A stretch of DNA of 6,950 nucleotides from Gammaproteobacteria bacterium (GCA_028694565.1 JAQVKR010000144.1:1-6950); one strand, 5' to 3'; numbered from the stretch's first letter, positions 1-5,617 are shown. The notes: generated from the sequence alone by a model not told the origin. Numbers and translations are program-made.

Positions 1-31
1 TCCCGGGCGGCGCTTGCAGAGGATCTGACAT
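1..31 (-). CDS. 5' end of a minus-strand gene leaving the window
   Basis: Reading leftward from 31, ATG is followed by nine open codons (MSDPLQAPPG) before the window ends. It is preceded by a purine-rich Shine-Dalgarno stretch at 39-46 (GGAGG followed by a run of G), which is well placed for translation. A sigma70-like promoter in the same direction lies at 213-241. Ten residues are too few to recognise a family, so no function is given. An in-frame GTG two codons upstream is a second possible start. The gene call rests on start context and promoter only. Confidence 0.45.
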   Translation of the reverse strand, partial: MSDPLQAPPG

Positions 32-38
32 GGTCACC

Positions 39-46
39 CCCCCTCC
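39..46 (-). promoter_or_regulatory. Ribosome binding site with 7-G run for the left-edge gene
   Basis: On the minus strand GGAGG (42-46) runs directly into a homopolymer of seven G (37-43), ending 5 bases before the ATG at 31. This is the strongest Shine-Dalgarno match near the left edge and is the main reason for calling a gene start there. A homopolymer between the ribosome binding site and the start is a potential slippage site that would alter spacing. Confidence 0.45.
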
Positions 47-212
47 ATCCGACCCGTCGGAGCGCACGCGGCGGTGCGCCTCCTACGGCAGCCTCCCGGC
101 TCTTGTCGTCATGTGGTCGCCGGGATGTCCACGATCTGCGTCGGGTTCAGTCTTTGTGGTTCCGCCCGGGTCGCGGGTCACGCGTCCCGATCGGCCACCA
201 GTCCCTTGGATA

Positions 213-241
213 AGTAAAGTCCACGGATGGCCCGATGTAAA
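213..241 (-). promoter_or_regulatory. Putative sigma70 promoter reading leftward
   Basis: On the minus strand TTTACA (236-241; five of six to TTGACA) is followed after 17 bases by TTTACT (213-218; four of six to TATAAT). The patch at about 209-242 is clearly AT-richer than its surroundings. Transcription would start near 206, giving a leader of about 175 nucleotides before the ATG at 31. It points away from the ATP-grasp gene and so would serve the left-edge gene. The -10 match is only moderate. Confidence 0.35.
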
Positions 242-282
242 AGCGCCGGACGGGGCGCGTCCGCACCGCCGCGCCGGGCGTC

Positions 283-312
283 GGGGGGCCCGGGCGGGAC
301 GGGGGAGCGGGG
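283..312 (+). other. Putative G-quadruplex motif 1
   Basis: Five G-runs of three or more occur with loops of 3, 1, 2 and 3 bases: G6 (283-288), G3 (292-294), G3 (296-298), G5 (301-305), G4 (309-312). This satisfies the standard G3+N1-7 pattern with short loops, which usually means a stable fold. The G-rich strand is the template strand for leftward transcripts coming out of the ATP-grasp operon. G-runs are not rare in such GC-rich DNA, so function is inferred only. Confidence 0.45.
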
Positions 313-322
313 CCGCGCTCCC
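303..322 (-). terminator. GC hairpin downstream of the ATP-grasp operon, no T-tract
   Basis: A perfect 7-bp stem, GGGAGCG (303-309) with CGCTCCC (316-322), encloses a six-base loop. It lies about 110 bases past the ATP-grasp stop. There is no T-run after it on either strand, so it is not a textbook intrinsic terminator. It could pause polymerase or protect the 3' end of the operon transcript. It overlaps the last run of the first G-rich motif, so the two folds would compete. Confidence 0.25.
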
Positions 323-344
323 GGCCCGCGGCGGGGCAGGAGCC

Positions 345-371
345 GGGTGGGGATGCGCCGGGCGGGGAGGG
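345..371 (+). other. Putative G-quadruplex motif 2
   Basis: Five G-runs occur within 27 bases: G3 (345-347), G4 (349-352), G3 (360-362), G4 (364-367), G3 (369-371), with loops of 1, 7, 1 and 1 bases. It again satisfies G3+N1-7 and lies 32 bases from the first motif on the same strand. The run of G on the plus strand only, across about 90 bases, is a clear strand asymmetry. Confidence 0.4.
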
Positions 372-383
372 CCGCGGGCCGAG

Positions 384-405
384 CGGACGGCCGTTTCCCC
401 GTCCG
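384..405 (-). terminator. GC hairpin just past the ATP-grasp stop
   Basis: CGGACGG (384-390) pairs perfectly with CCGTCCG (399-405) around an eight-base loop, giving a 7-bp stem. It begins 25 bases after the ATP-grasp stop codon on the minus strand, a usual place for a transcript end. No U-tract follows, so it is at best an atypical or Rho-assisted terminator, or a 3'-end stabilising structure. Confidence 0.35.
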
Positions 406-430
406 TGGCCGCGCGGCGCCCGTGCGCGGA

Positions 431-1507
431 CTAGTGCAGCGGCAGGGGCCGGCTGTCGCGCCAGCGGCGGAAAATCATCTCCCTCAGCGCGGTGCCGATG
501 CGGCGGGTGAAGGGTTTGATGTTCTCGCGTTTCGACTCGAACAGCGAGTACATGCAGGCGTTGGTTTCGAACATGACCAGGCTGCCGTCGGGGCGCAGGT
601 TCAGGTCCATGCCGAAATAGTCCAGCCCCACCTGGGCGCTGAAGGCCTCCAGCCGGGCCAGGTTGCGGCTGCCGAGCCGCTCCCCGAAATTCTCCAGGAA
701 ATCTTTTTCCTCGGCCTCGAAAGCCGCATCTTTCTGCTGGGAGTTGCGGTGCACCATCCACTGGTCGCTGGTGAAGAGATGGCGCGGATAGAGCCGGCCG
801 TCGATGACGATCACGCGGAATTTCCGGTAGAAGCCGTCCGGATCGCGGCAGTCGACGAACTCGGTCAGGTAGTAGTCCCGCCCGTCGAAGGCGAAGCGCT
901 CCAGCTCGTCGATGTCCCCCGGTTCCCGGATCAGGGTCACGCCCTTGCCGCCGTGCAGGCCGGCCGGCCGGAAGATGAACGGCAGCCGGATGTCGCCCCG
1001 CTCGACGGCCGCTCCGATATCCCGGCAATAGCGCGGGCGGAGGCGGATGGTTTTCGGAACCAGGATGCCCTCGAAGTCCGCGAAGCGCTGGTAGAGCAGA
1101 TCCCGCTTGGTGGCGGCGATTCGATCGGGCGGGTTGAGGGTGGGAATGCGGTCCCGTGCGACCAGCTCTCCGGCCGCTTCCAGGCCGCGGGCGTTGCTGT
1201 CGGGATCACAGATGAGATTGACGGCGAAATCCGGTTTGCCGAACTTGATCCGGCCGCCCTTCCTGCCGCCGAGGAACAGGACGTGGATGTCGAGGCCGTC
1301 TATCTCGGGAAACTTGAAGTTGCCCGTGTTGTGAAACTCGAAGCCCCGTTGATCGATGAACTCGACCGTGACCCGGTTGTCGTCCGGTATGGCGTTGATG
1401 ATGAGCACGCGCGGCTTCCTGTCCGCGGGCGCCGGTTCGGCAACCCGCGGCCCGGGGCCGGTCTGGAAGGAGTAGCTGATCGTGGGGGGATTCTTCTTCT
1501 TGGTCAT
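431..1507 (-). CDS. Stand-alone ATP-grasp (RimK-like) ligase-family protein
   Basis: This is a 358-residue cytoplasmic protein with ATP-grasp fold signatures; the family joins a carboxylate to an amine or thiol through an acyl-phosphate. Visible elements are an N-terminal pre-grasp part (VLIINAIP at 34-41), T133-K134-R135 near the start of the grasp core, a glycine-rich ATP loop at 180-189 (RPAGLHGGKG, K188), E216-F217 at the likely adenine hinge, FRVIVIDGRLYPR at 230-242, and metal ligands D301, E314 and N316 (FETNACM). From memory the core resembles ATP-grasp domains fused to TPR repeats in some proteobacterial proteins; here there are no TPRs. I chose ATG 1507 because AGGA lies six bases upstream; ATG 1531, eight codons earlier, is poorer. 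It follows tctB by 88 bases, so co-transcription is likely. The catalytic core looks complete; the substrate is unknown. Confidence 0.85.
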   Translation of the reverse strand: MTKKKNPPTISYSFQTGPGPRVAEPAPADRKPRVLIINAIPDDNRVTVEFIDQRGFEFHNTGNFKFPEIDGLDIHVLFLGGRKGGRIKFGKPDFAVNLICDPDSNARGLEAAGELVARDRIPTLNPPDRIAATKRDLLYQRFADFEGILVPKTIRLRPRYCRDIGAAVERGDIRLPFIFRPAGLHGGKGVTLIREPGDIDELERFAFDGRDYYLTEFVDCRDPDGFYRKFRVIVIDGRLYPRHLFTSDQWMVHRNSQQKDAAFEAEEKDFLENFGERLGSRNLARLEAFSAQVGLDYFGMDLNLRPDGSLVMFETNACMYSLFESKRENIKPFTRRIGTALREMIFRRWRDSRPLPLH

Positions 1508-1513
1508 CGGATG

Positions 1514-1517
1514 TCCT
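1514..1517 (-). promoter_or_regulatory. Ribosome binding site fixing the ATP-grasp start
   Basis: AGGA on the minus strand lies six bases before ATG 1507. No comparable purine stretch precedes the in-frame ATG at 1531, so the shorter protein is preferred. The 88-base gap to tctB also holds a weak promoter-like pair (TTCATG, 17 bases, TAAACT), which I do not consider strong enough to list separately. Confidence 0.5.
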
Positions 1518-1595
1518 GGTGTTGCGTTCATCGGGTTGCAGGTGCGGCGGCTGCAGTTTACCCCCAAGGGGCGGTGGCATGAACACGGACGCGTC

Positions 1596-2039
1596 CTAGC
1601 CGAGAACGCCCGTGTGCAGCTGCAGCCGCAGCAGCTGCACGAACACGCCGTGGAGGAACAGCGCGGTCCCGGCGGCCATGGCGGCGGCCGGTCCCCAGCC
1701 CGTGCCGCGCCACCTGAGAAATCCCAGCAGGAACAGCGCCGATCCGAAGACGAAGCCCAGGATCCATACCGCGGGCAGGATGGCGGCGATCGCCAGGTAT
1801 TGGCTGAACTCGGCGGCAACACCCCCGTCGTGGCCCCGACCCGGTGGCGGCCCCGGCTCCACCGGTTCGCGCCGCTGCCGCAGCAGCTGCGGCAGGGCGG
1901 CGCCGATGGTCAGCGCGCCGGCCAGGAGGGGAAAGCGCATGACCACCCAGCCGTAGTCGTAGAACAGCCAGCCGGCGAGCAGGAAGAGCAGGGTCATGCC
2001 CGCGGCCAGCAGCGGGAGAATCGAGTCGGTCCGGATCAT
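1596..2039 (-). CDS. tctB: Tripartite tricarboxylate transporter small membrane subunit, TctB family
   Basis: This is a 147-residue integral membrane protein and the small, poorly conserved subunit of a TctABC-type secondary transporter, which pairs with TctA in the inner membrane. Hydrophobic stretches lie at about 7-26, 33-53, 80-107 and 116-137, consistent with the four-helix TctB pattern. A charged, proline- and glycine-rich loop (about 54-76) separates the two halves. Length is normal for the family. The start ATG overlaps the tctA stop by four bases (ATGA), a classic sign of translational coupling, with GGGAG ten bases upstream. The identification leans on position and topology as much as on sequence, since TctB proteins diverge quickly. 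Confidence 0.85.
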   Translation of the reverse strand: MIRTDSILPLLAAGMTLLFLLAGWLFYDYGWVVMRFPLLAGALTIGAALPQLLRQRREPVEPGPPPGRGHDGGVAAEFSQYLAIAAILPAVWILGFVFGSALFLLGFLRWRGTGWGPAAAMAAGTALFLHGVFVQLLRLQLHTGVLG

Positions 2040-3526
2040 GGGCCCGTCACTCCCGGACGGTGGACGTTGCGGGACTTCAGGTAACTCCAGGCGAACACGC
2101 CCGCCAGCATCAGGCTCAGGGCCAGGCTGATGGGGCGGGTGATGAAGGCCGGGCCGTAGGCCTGCAGCGAGATGTGCAGGTAGGTCTCCAGGATCGGGCC
2201 GAGGATGAAGCCGAGCACCAGCGCCGGGCGGGAGTAGTTGAACCGCCGCATCAGCAGGCCCAGCGCGCCGAACAGGAACACGAACAGGACATCGACGCCG
2301 CTGTTTCCGGTCGCGTAGGCGCCCACCACCACCAGAACCAGGAGCACGGGCGCCAGCACCCGGCCGGGGATCGAGGCCAGTCTGGCGACGCCCGCCGCCA
2401 GCGGGATCATGAGCAGCGCGGAGACCAGGTTGGTCACCGCGAGGATGAGCGCCAGCGCCGTGGCCATGTCCAGGTGCGTGACGAGGAAATCGGGGCCGGG
2501 TTCGATGCCGAGGATGAGGAATCCACCGAGCAGGAGGGCCATGGCCGCGCTGCCCGGAATGCCGAGTGCGAGGGTGGGCACCAGCGAGCCGCCCTCCTTG
2601 GCGTTGTTGCTGGCCTCCGGGGCGATGACCCCGTTGATGTCGCCCATCTCCCGGGCCGCATGCCGATCCCGCCGGCCGCGGGCCGCGGCGTAGGCCAGGT
2701 AGGGTGCGGTTTCACCGCCGACCCCGGGGACGATCCCGACCACCACCCCGATGCCGACGGAGCGCAGGAAAGTCCAGGGCCGCTCCAGAACCGCGGCCGC
2801 GCCGTGGACGATGTCCCGCCAGCGCAGCGCGGTTCCCGCCGCCGCCGGCCGGCCGCCGGTGCCCGCCAGGCGGACGATCTCCGGGATGGCGAACAGGCCC
2901 AGCACCAGGGGCACCAGGCGGATGCCGTCCAGCAGGTAGTCGCTCTCCATCCAGAAGCGCGGCACGCCGGTGATGCGCTGGTAGCCGAAGGTGGCCAGGA
3001 ACAGGCCCAGGCCGGCCGCGACCAGGCCCTTCAGCGGTTCGCCCTGGTCCAGCAGGGCCACGCTGGCGATGCCCACCAGCGCGAGCAGGAAGATCTCCGG
3101 CGCGCCGAAGGCCAGAACCACCGGCTGCAGCATGGGCAGCAGCAGCACCAGCGCCAGGGCGCTCAGCAGCCCGCCCAGGGCCGAGGCGGTCAGCGCAGCG
3201 CCCACCGCGTACAGGCCGCGTCCCCGGCGGTGGAGGGCGAAACCGTCCCTGACCGTGGCGGCATTGGCGGGCGCCCCGGGAATGCCCAGCAGAATGGCCG
3301 TGACCGAGCCGCCCGTGTAGACCGCCGCGTGGGCCGCCAGCAGAAAGCCGATGCCGGTCAGGGGATCCATGCCGTAGATGAACGGCAGCAGGATGGCCAG
3401 CGTGGACAGGCCGCTCAGCCCCGGCAGCACCCCGCACACCAGGCCGATGGAGAGTCCCGCGAGGGCCGCCAGGAGGGTCGGGCCGTGGGTGACCAGGCTC
3501 AGGGCTGAGGAGAGGACGTCCGGCAT
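2036..3526 (-). CDS. tctA: Tripartite tricarboxylate transporter large membrane subunit, TctA family
   Basis: This 496-residue, highly hydrophobic inner-membrane protein is the translocation subunit of a TctABC system, which takes up carboxylates delivered by TctC using an ion gradient. It has the family's internal duplication. The first half shows GLVCGVLPGLSG (28-39), LLPFIYGMDP (46-55) and GGSVTAILLGIPGAPANAATVRDG-type sequence around 72-95. The second half shows GIVPGVGGETAPYLAY (about 264-280) and NNAKEGGSLVPTLALGIPGS (about 307-326), followed by GIEPGP. The central GVPRFW and LGLFAIPEI motifs also fit. Length is normal (about 500) and no frame break is seen. The ATG at 3526 is the natural start for the family, although there is no clear Shine-Dalgarno sequence before it. 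It lies 81 bases after tctC and overlaps tctB by 4 bases. Confidence 0.96.
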   Translation of the reverse strand: MPDVLSSALSLVTHGPTLLAALAGLSIGLVCGVLPGLSGLSTLAILLPFIYGMDPLTGIGFLLAAHAAVYTGGSVTAILLGIPGAPANAATVRDGFALHRRGRGLYAVGAALTASALGGLLSALALVLLLPMLQPVVLAFGAPEIFLLALVGIASVALLDQGEPLKGLVAAGLGLFLATFGYQRITGVPRFWMESDYLLDGIRLVPLVLGLFAIPEIVRLAGTGGRPAAAGTALRWRDIVHGAAAVLERPWTFLRSVGIGVVVGIVPGVGGETAPYLAYAAARGRRDRHAAREMGDINGVIAPEASNNAKEGGSLVPTLALGIPGSAAMALLLGGFLILGIEPGPDFLVTHLDMATALALILAVTNLVSALLMIPLAAGVARLASIPGRVLAPVLLVLVVVGAYATGNSGVDVLFVFLFGALGLLMRRFNYSRPALVLGFILGPILETYLHISLQAYGPAFITRPISLALSLMLAGVFAWSYLKSRNVHRPGVTGP

Positions 3527-3607
3527 GGAAAGGCGGTCGTGGCGTGGAGGTCTATTCGAAACCGATGACGGCCCGGCGGAGGTCGGGGCCCCGCTTGGCC
3601 TGGGGCA

Positions 3608-4657
3608 TCACCGGTAGTATTTCTCCAGCAGCACGTGGCGCACCTGGACCAGCCGCTCCCCCTCCAGCGCCCCGATGGTGCCGGCCACAAGCTCCGCGAG
3701 GGTTTCCGGTCCGGCGGGATCGAGGCCGAAGCCCTTGGCCGACGCTTCCTCCGCAAATGCCGGATCCGAGAGGATGCCGTCCAGCATTCCGGCGAGGTAG
3801 GCCACCCTGTCCGCCGGGGTCCCGGGCGTAGTGAGGAGCGCGCGCCCGGTGCGGGCCATCCGGGCGCGGAAGTCGATCCACCAGGCCTGCCCGTCGGACA
3901 GCTCGACCGCCTCGAACAGCGTGGGAAGGTCGGGAAACAGGGGCGAGCGCTCCCGATCCAGCACCGCCAGCGGCACCAGGTTCCCGCCGCGGGCATACTT
4001 GAGGGCGGAGCGGTCCGAGGTCACGATGCCGTCCACCTCGCCCCGCATCGCCGCCAGTGCCGCCTCCTTGGAGCCTTTGTAGCCGATGATGATTTCCGCC
4101 CCGAGGCCGAGCGCCTCGGAGAAGCAGGCGGCGGTATCGGCGATGGCGTCGGCCTTGCCGCCGGCGGACCATTTCACCGGCTCCGCCGTGGAGCTCAGCC
4201 CGGCGAGGTCCTTGAAGGGGGATTGCCCGCTCAGCATGACCACGCTCGGTTCCGCGCTCACCCGGGCCAGCCAGGGGGCCCGCAGGATGTCGAAGCGCGC
4301 CCCCTCGAGCTCGAGCAGCTGCGCCAGGGCGGCGCCCGGACCGTTCACCAGCATCAGGGTCAGCCCGTCGGGCTCGGCGCGGTAGACCTGGCTGAGGGCG
4401 ACCAGTCCGCCGCCGCCCGGCCGGTTATCCACCACCACCGTGGCGCCGGTGCGGCGTTCGATCCACGGTGCCAGCAGCCGGGCGAGGGTGTCGTAGCCGC
4501 CGCCCGGGGCGTAGCCCACCACCAGCCGCACCACCTGGCCCCGGAAGAAGCCTTCCGCGGCGCCTTCTTCCGCGCCGGCGCTCGCCCATGCCGACAGGCA
4601 CACAACGAGCGCCAGCACGCCCCGCAGCCCGGTTCTCCGGATGTTCCAATCCGACAT
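3608..4657 (-). CDS. tctC: Tripartite tricarboxylate transporter substrate-binding protein, TctC (Bug) family
   Basis: This is a 349-residue exported solute receptor. A Sec signal peptide is evident: RR at 7-8, a hydrophobic core at about 14-24, and a likely cut after A29 (A-G-A before EE). The mature protein opens with the Bug-family signature VVGYAPGGGYDTLARLLAP (about 46-64), then TVVVDNRPGGGGLVA (about 73-86), the loop that normally contacts the carboxylate ligand. Later GYKGSKEAALAAMRGEVDGIVTS and LFPDLPTLFEAV match the conserved second lobe. GAGG lies six bases before ATG 4657, and a promoter lies upstream at 4749-4778. As first gene of the operon it probably sets substrate specificity. 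The ligand cannot be read from sequence; Bug proteins bind many organic acids and some other small molecules. Confidence 0.95.
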   Translation of the reverse strand: MSDWNIRRTGLRGVLALVVCLSAWASAGAEEGAAEGFFRGQVVRLVVGYAPGGGYDTLARLLAPWIERRTGATVVVDNRPGGGGLVALSQVYRAEPDGLTLMLVNGPGAALAQLLELEGARFDILRAPWLARVSAEPSVVMLSGQSPFKDLAGLSSTAEPVKWSAGGKADAIADTAACFSEALGLGAEIIIGYKGSKEAALAAMRGEVDGIVTSDRSALKYARGGNLVPLAVLDRERSPLFPDLPTLFEAVELSDGQAWWIDFRARMARTGRALLTTPGTPADRVAYLAGMLDGILSDPAFAEEASAKGFGLDPAGPETLAELVAGTIGALEGERLVQVRHVLLEKYYR

Positions 4658-4748
4658 CGGTATCCTCGATTCCTATCCGCCGCAGATGGACTCCGCCCGC
4701 GCTCCGGTCGGCCTGCTGCCGCTCCAGGGCGGGTGGATTGTCCCAGGC

Positions 4749-4778
4749 ACTATAAATTGCCGGGGCCGCGGGAGTAAA
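4749..4778 (-). promoter_or_regulatory. Putative sigma70 promoter of the tctC-A-B-ATP-grasp operon
   Basis: On the minus strand TTTACT (4773-4778; four of six to TTGACA) is followed after 18 bases by TATAGT (4749-4754; five of six to TATAAT). It is a conspicuous AT-rich island in GC-rich DNA and points at tctC. Transcription would begin near 4742 and give a leader of about 85 nucleotides. It is the best promoter match in the window. Confidence 0.5.
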
Positions 4779-4848
4779 ACCGGGATTGCCGCAGGGAGCC
4801 GGGGCGCGCCCGGGGCGGGACGGCGGGACGCACTTTCCGCGACTCCGC

Positions 4849-4863
4849 TGGCCCGACGGGCCA
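4849..4863. promoter_or_regulatory. Perfect dyad, possible operator
   Basis: TGGCCC and GGGCCA form a perfect 6-bp inverted repeat around a three-base centre (GAC). It lies about 70 bases upstream of the putative tctC -35 element and about 235 bases upstream of the cytochrome start. Its size is typical of a dimeric regulator half-site pair, but no known regulator site is recognised and such a repeat can arise by chance in GC-rich DNA. Confidence 0.2.
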
Positions 4864-4950
4864 TGGAATCGCCCCGGATCGCCCGGCGCCGACGGGCATG
4901 GCGGTCCGCGAATGCGGCGCTTCAGGACGTACTATCCTTAATCTGTGGGA

Positions 4951-4978
4951 GGGAAGCGGGTCCCGGCGGCAGCTTCCC
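4951..4978 (+). other. Hairpin in the probable cytochrome leader
   Basis: GGGAAGC (4951-4957) pairs perfectly with GCTTCCC (4972-4978) around a 14-base loop. If the cytochrome transcript starts near 4940 the hairpin would sit at its 5' end and could protect it. Otherwise it may be a protein site or have no role. Confidence 0.25.
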
Positions 4979-5084
4979 GATGGCCGGAAAACAAGCATAA
5001 GAACAGTCCCATGGCAACGGCTGCGCGGGCGTTGCGGGCTCATCTGCCCCGGGGATGGCGACACGGCCCGGAAATTGCCCGGCG

Positions 5085-5090
5085 AGGAGG
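5085..5090 (+). promoter_or_regulatory. Strong ribosome binding site of the cytochrome gene
   Basis: AGGAGG lies seven bases before ATG 5098. It is the best Shine-Dalgarno match to an identified gene in this window and fixes the start, giving a protein that begins with a normal signal peptide. Confidence 0.85.
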
Positions 5091-5097
5091 TTGAACC

Positions 5098-5517
5098 ATG
5101 AAGAGCTCCACTCGCAGGACCGCATTCCTGCTGGCGTTGGCATGCACGGTCGCGGGCGCCGCCCAGGCCGGTGAGGCCCGCATCGGGGAGGCGGAATTCA
5201 TGAAGAACTGCGCGGTCTGCCACGGTACCGGGGGCAAGGGTGATGGGCCCATCATCGATTTTCTGAAGCAGGCGCCGCCCGACCTGACCCGGCTCAGCCG
5301 GAGCAACGGCGGCCAGTTCCCCATGCAGCGGGTCTATGACACGATCGTGGACGCCGGCAGGACCCGGGCGCACGGCACCCGGGAAATGCCCATCTGGGGC
5401 GATCGCTACTCCGAGGAGGTGATTGCCGAGTACGGTCCGTACGCCGCGGGGCCGAAGGCGACCATCCGCGCACGGGTACTCGAGCTGGTGTTTTTCCTGG
5501 CGAACATCCAGGAGTAG
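5098..5517 (+). CDS. Exported mono-haem cytochrome c, class I type
   Basis: This 139-residue precursor is an electron carrier or haem subunit acting in the periplasm. A signal peptide (K2, R6, R7, then a hydrophobic core at 9-22) should be cut after A24 (A-Q-A before GE), leaving about 115 residues. The single haem motif is C38-A-V-C41-H42, close to the mature N-terminus, followed by GTGGKGDGP, the usual loop after the haem site. M97 in REMPIWG is the probable sixth iron ligand (M76 is an alternative). PPDLTRLSRSNGG and the C-terminal helix (RVLELVFFLANIQ) match small c-type cytochromes of proteobacteria. It is the only plus-strand gene, divergent from tctC and convergent with the ferritin-like gene, so it appears monocistronic. 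Its redox partner is not visible. The C16 context does not form a proper lipobox. Confidence 0.93.
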   Translation: MKSSTRRTAFLLALACTVAGAAQAGEARIGEAEFMKNCAVCHGTGGKGDGPIIDFLKQAPPDLTRLSRSNGGQFPMQRVYDTIVDAGRTRAHGTREMPIWGDRYSEEVIAEYGPYAAGPKATIRARVLELVFFLANIQE

Positions 5518-5533
5518 GGCGCCCGGGTCGCCC
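5517..5533 (+). terminator. Short GC stem at the end of the cytochrome gene
   Basis: GGGCG (5517-5521) pairs with CGCCC (5529-5533) around a seven-base loop and starts on the last base of the stop codon. The octamer CGCCCGGG also occurs twice here in tandem (5520-5527 and 5529-5536). There is no T-tract, so termination here is only a guess. Confidence 0.2.
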
Positions 5534-5574
5534 GGGAGCGCGGTGGTCGCCGCTTCGGGCGGGCGGGACTCGCC

Positions 5575-5592
5575 GTGGCGGCGCGCCGCCAC
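5575..5592. terminator. 18-base perfect palindrome between convergent genes
   Basis: GTGGCGGCGCGCCGCCAC is its own reverse complement and can form a 7-bp GC stem with a four-base loop on both transcripts. It lies 58 bases past the cytochrome stop and 25 bases past the ferritin-like stop, which suits a two-way transcription end. No T-tract follows on either strand, so it may instead be a protein-binding site. Confidence 0.35.
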
Positions 5593-5617
5593 AGCGGTGG
5601 GTGTGCCCGGCGGAGGC

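Larger units (their letters stand above)
32..430. other. Intergenic region: leader, GC-rich hairpins, G-rich motifs
   Basis: I see no convincing complete gene in these 399 bases. The right half (about 242-430) lies just past the stop of the ATP-grasp gene, is extremely G+C rich and carries two G-quadruplex-type motifs and two perfect hairpins. The left half reads as a long minus-strand leader for the gene starting at 31: a promoter near 213-241, a small hairpin at 62-79 (GCGCAC, six-base loop, GTGCGC), and a nine-codon mini-frame (MTTRAGRLP, 112 down to 83) without a good ribosome binding site. I could not match the leader to a known riboswitch class by eye. Confidence 0.5.
4658..5097. other. 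Divergent control region between tctC and the cytochrome gene
   Basis: These 440 bases have no convincing gene on either strand. They hold the leftward promoter for tctC (4749-4778), a 10-base palindrome GGGCGCGCCC (4802-4811), a dyad TGGCCC-GAC-GGGCCA (4849-4863), and a hairpin with stem GGGAAGC (4951-4957) and GCTTCCC (4972-4978). A rightward promoter for the cytochrome must lie here, but I see only weak -10-like sequences (TACTAT at 4930-4935, CATAAG at 4996-5001) without good -35 partners. No FNR- or CRP-type box was visible. Confidence 0.5.

Noticed and set aside
120..180. Possible tRNA because of a GGTTC-like stretch
   Set aside because: No acceptor, D or anticodon stem can be paired around it.
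30..434. Plus-strand open frame of 134 codons at the left edge
   Set aside because: No ribosome binding site, Arg/Pro/Gly-rich product without a domain, and it covers the G-rich motifs and hairpins, which explain the composition.
227..1582. Long plus-strand open frame (about 450 codons) opposite the ATP-grasp gene
   Set aside because: It is antisense to a gene with clear ATP-grasp motifs, has no ribosome binding site, and its composition is that expected from the reverse complement of GC-rich coding DNA.
1587..1596. 10-base palindrome GGACGCGTCC at the tctB stop
   Set aside because: Too short and without a T-tract; palindromes of this length are expected in GC-rich DNA.
1508..1822. N-terminal extension of the ATP-grasp protein by up to 105 residues
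   Set aside because: The frame is open, but the extension is Arg-, Pro- and Cys-rich and lies over tctB in another frame. A good ribosome binding site marks 1507.
2060..3508. Long plus-strand open frame (about 480 codons) opposite tctA
   Set aside because: The translation is rich in Q, R, G, H and E with no recognisable domain. TctA on the other strand is complete with all family motifs.
3635..4777. Plus-strand open frame opposite tctC
   Set aside because: Low-complexity antisense product; it would also run through the tctC promoter. The minus strand encodes an unmistakable Bug-family receptor.
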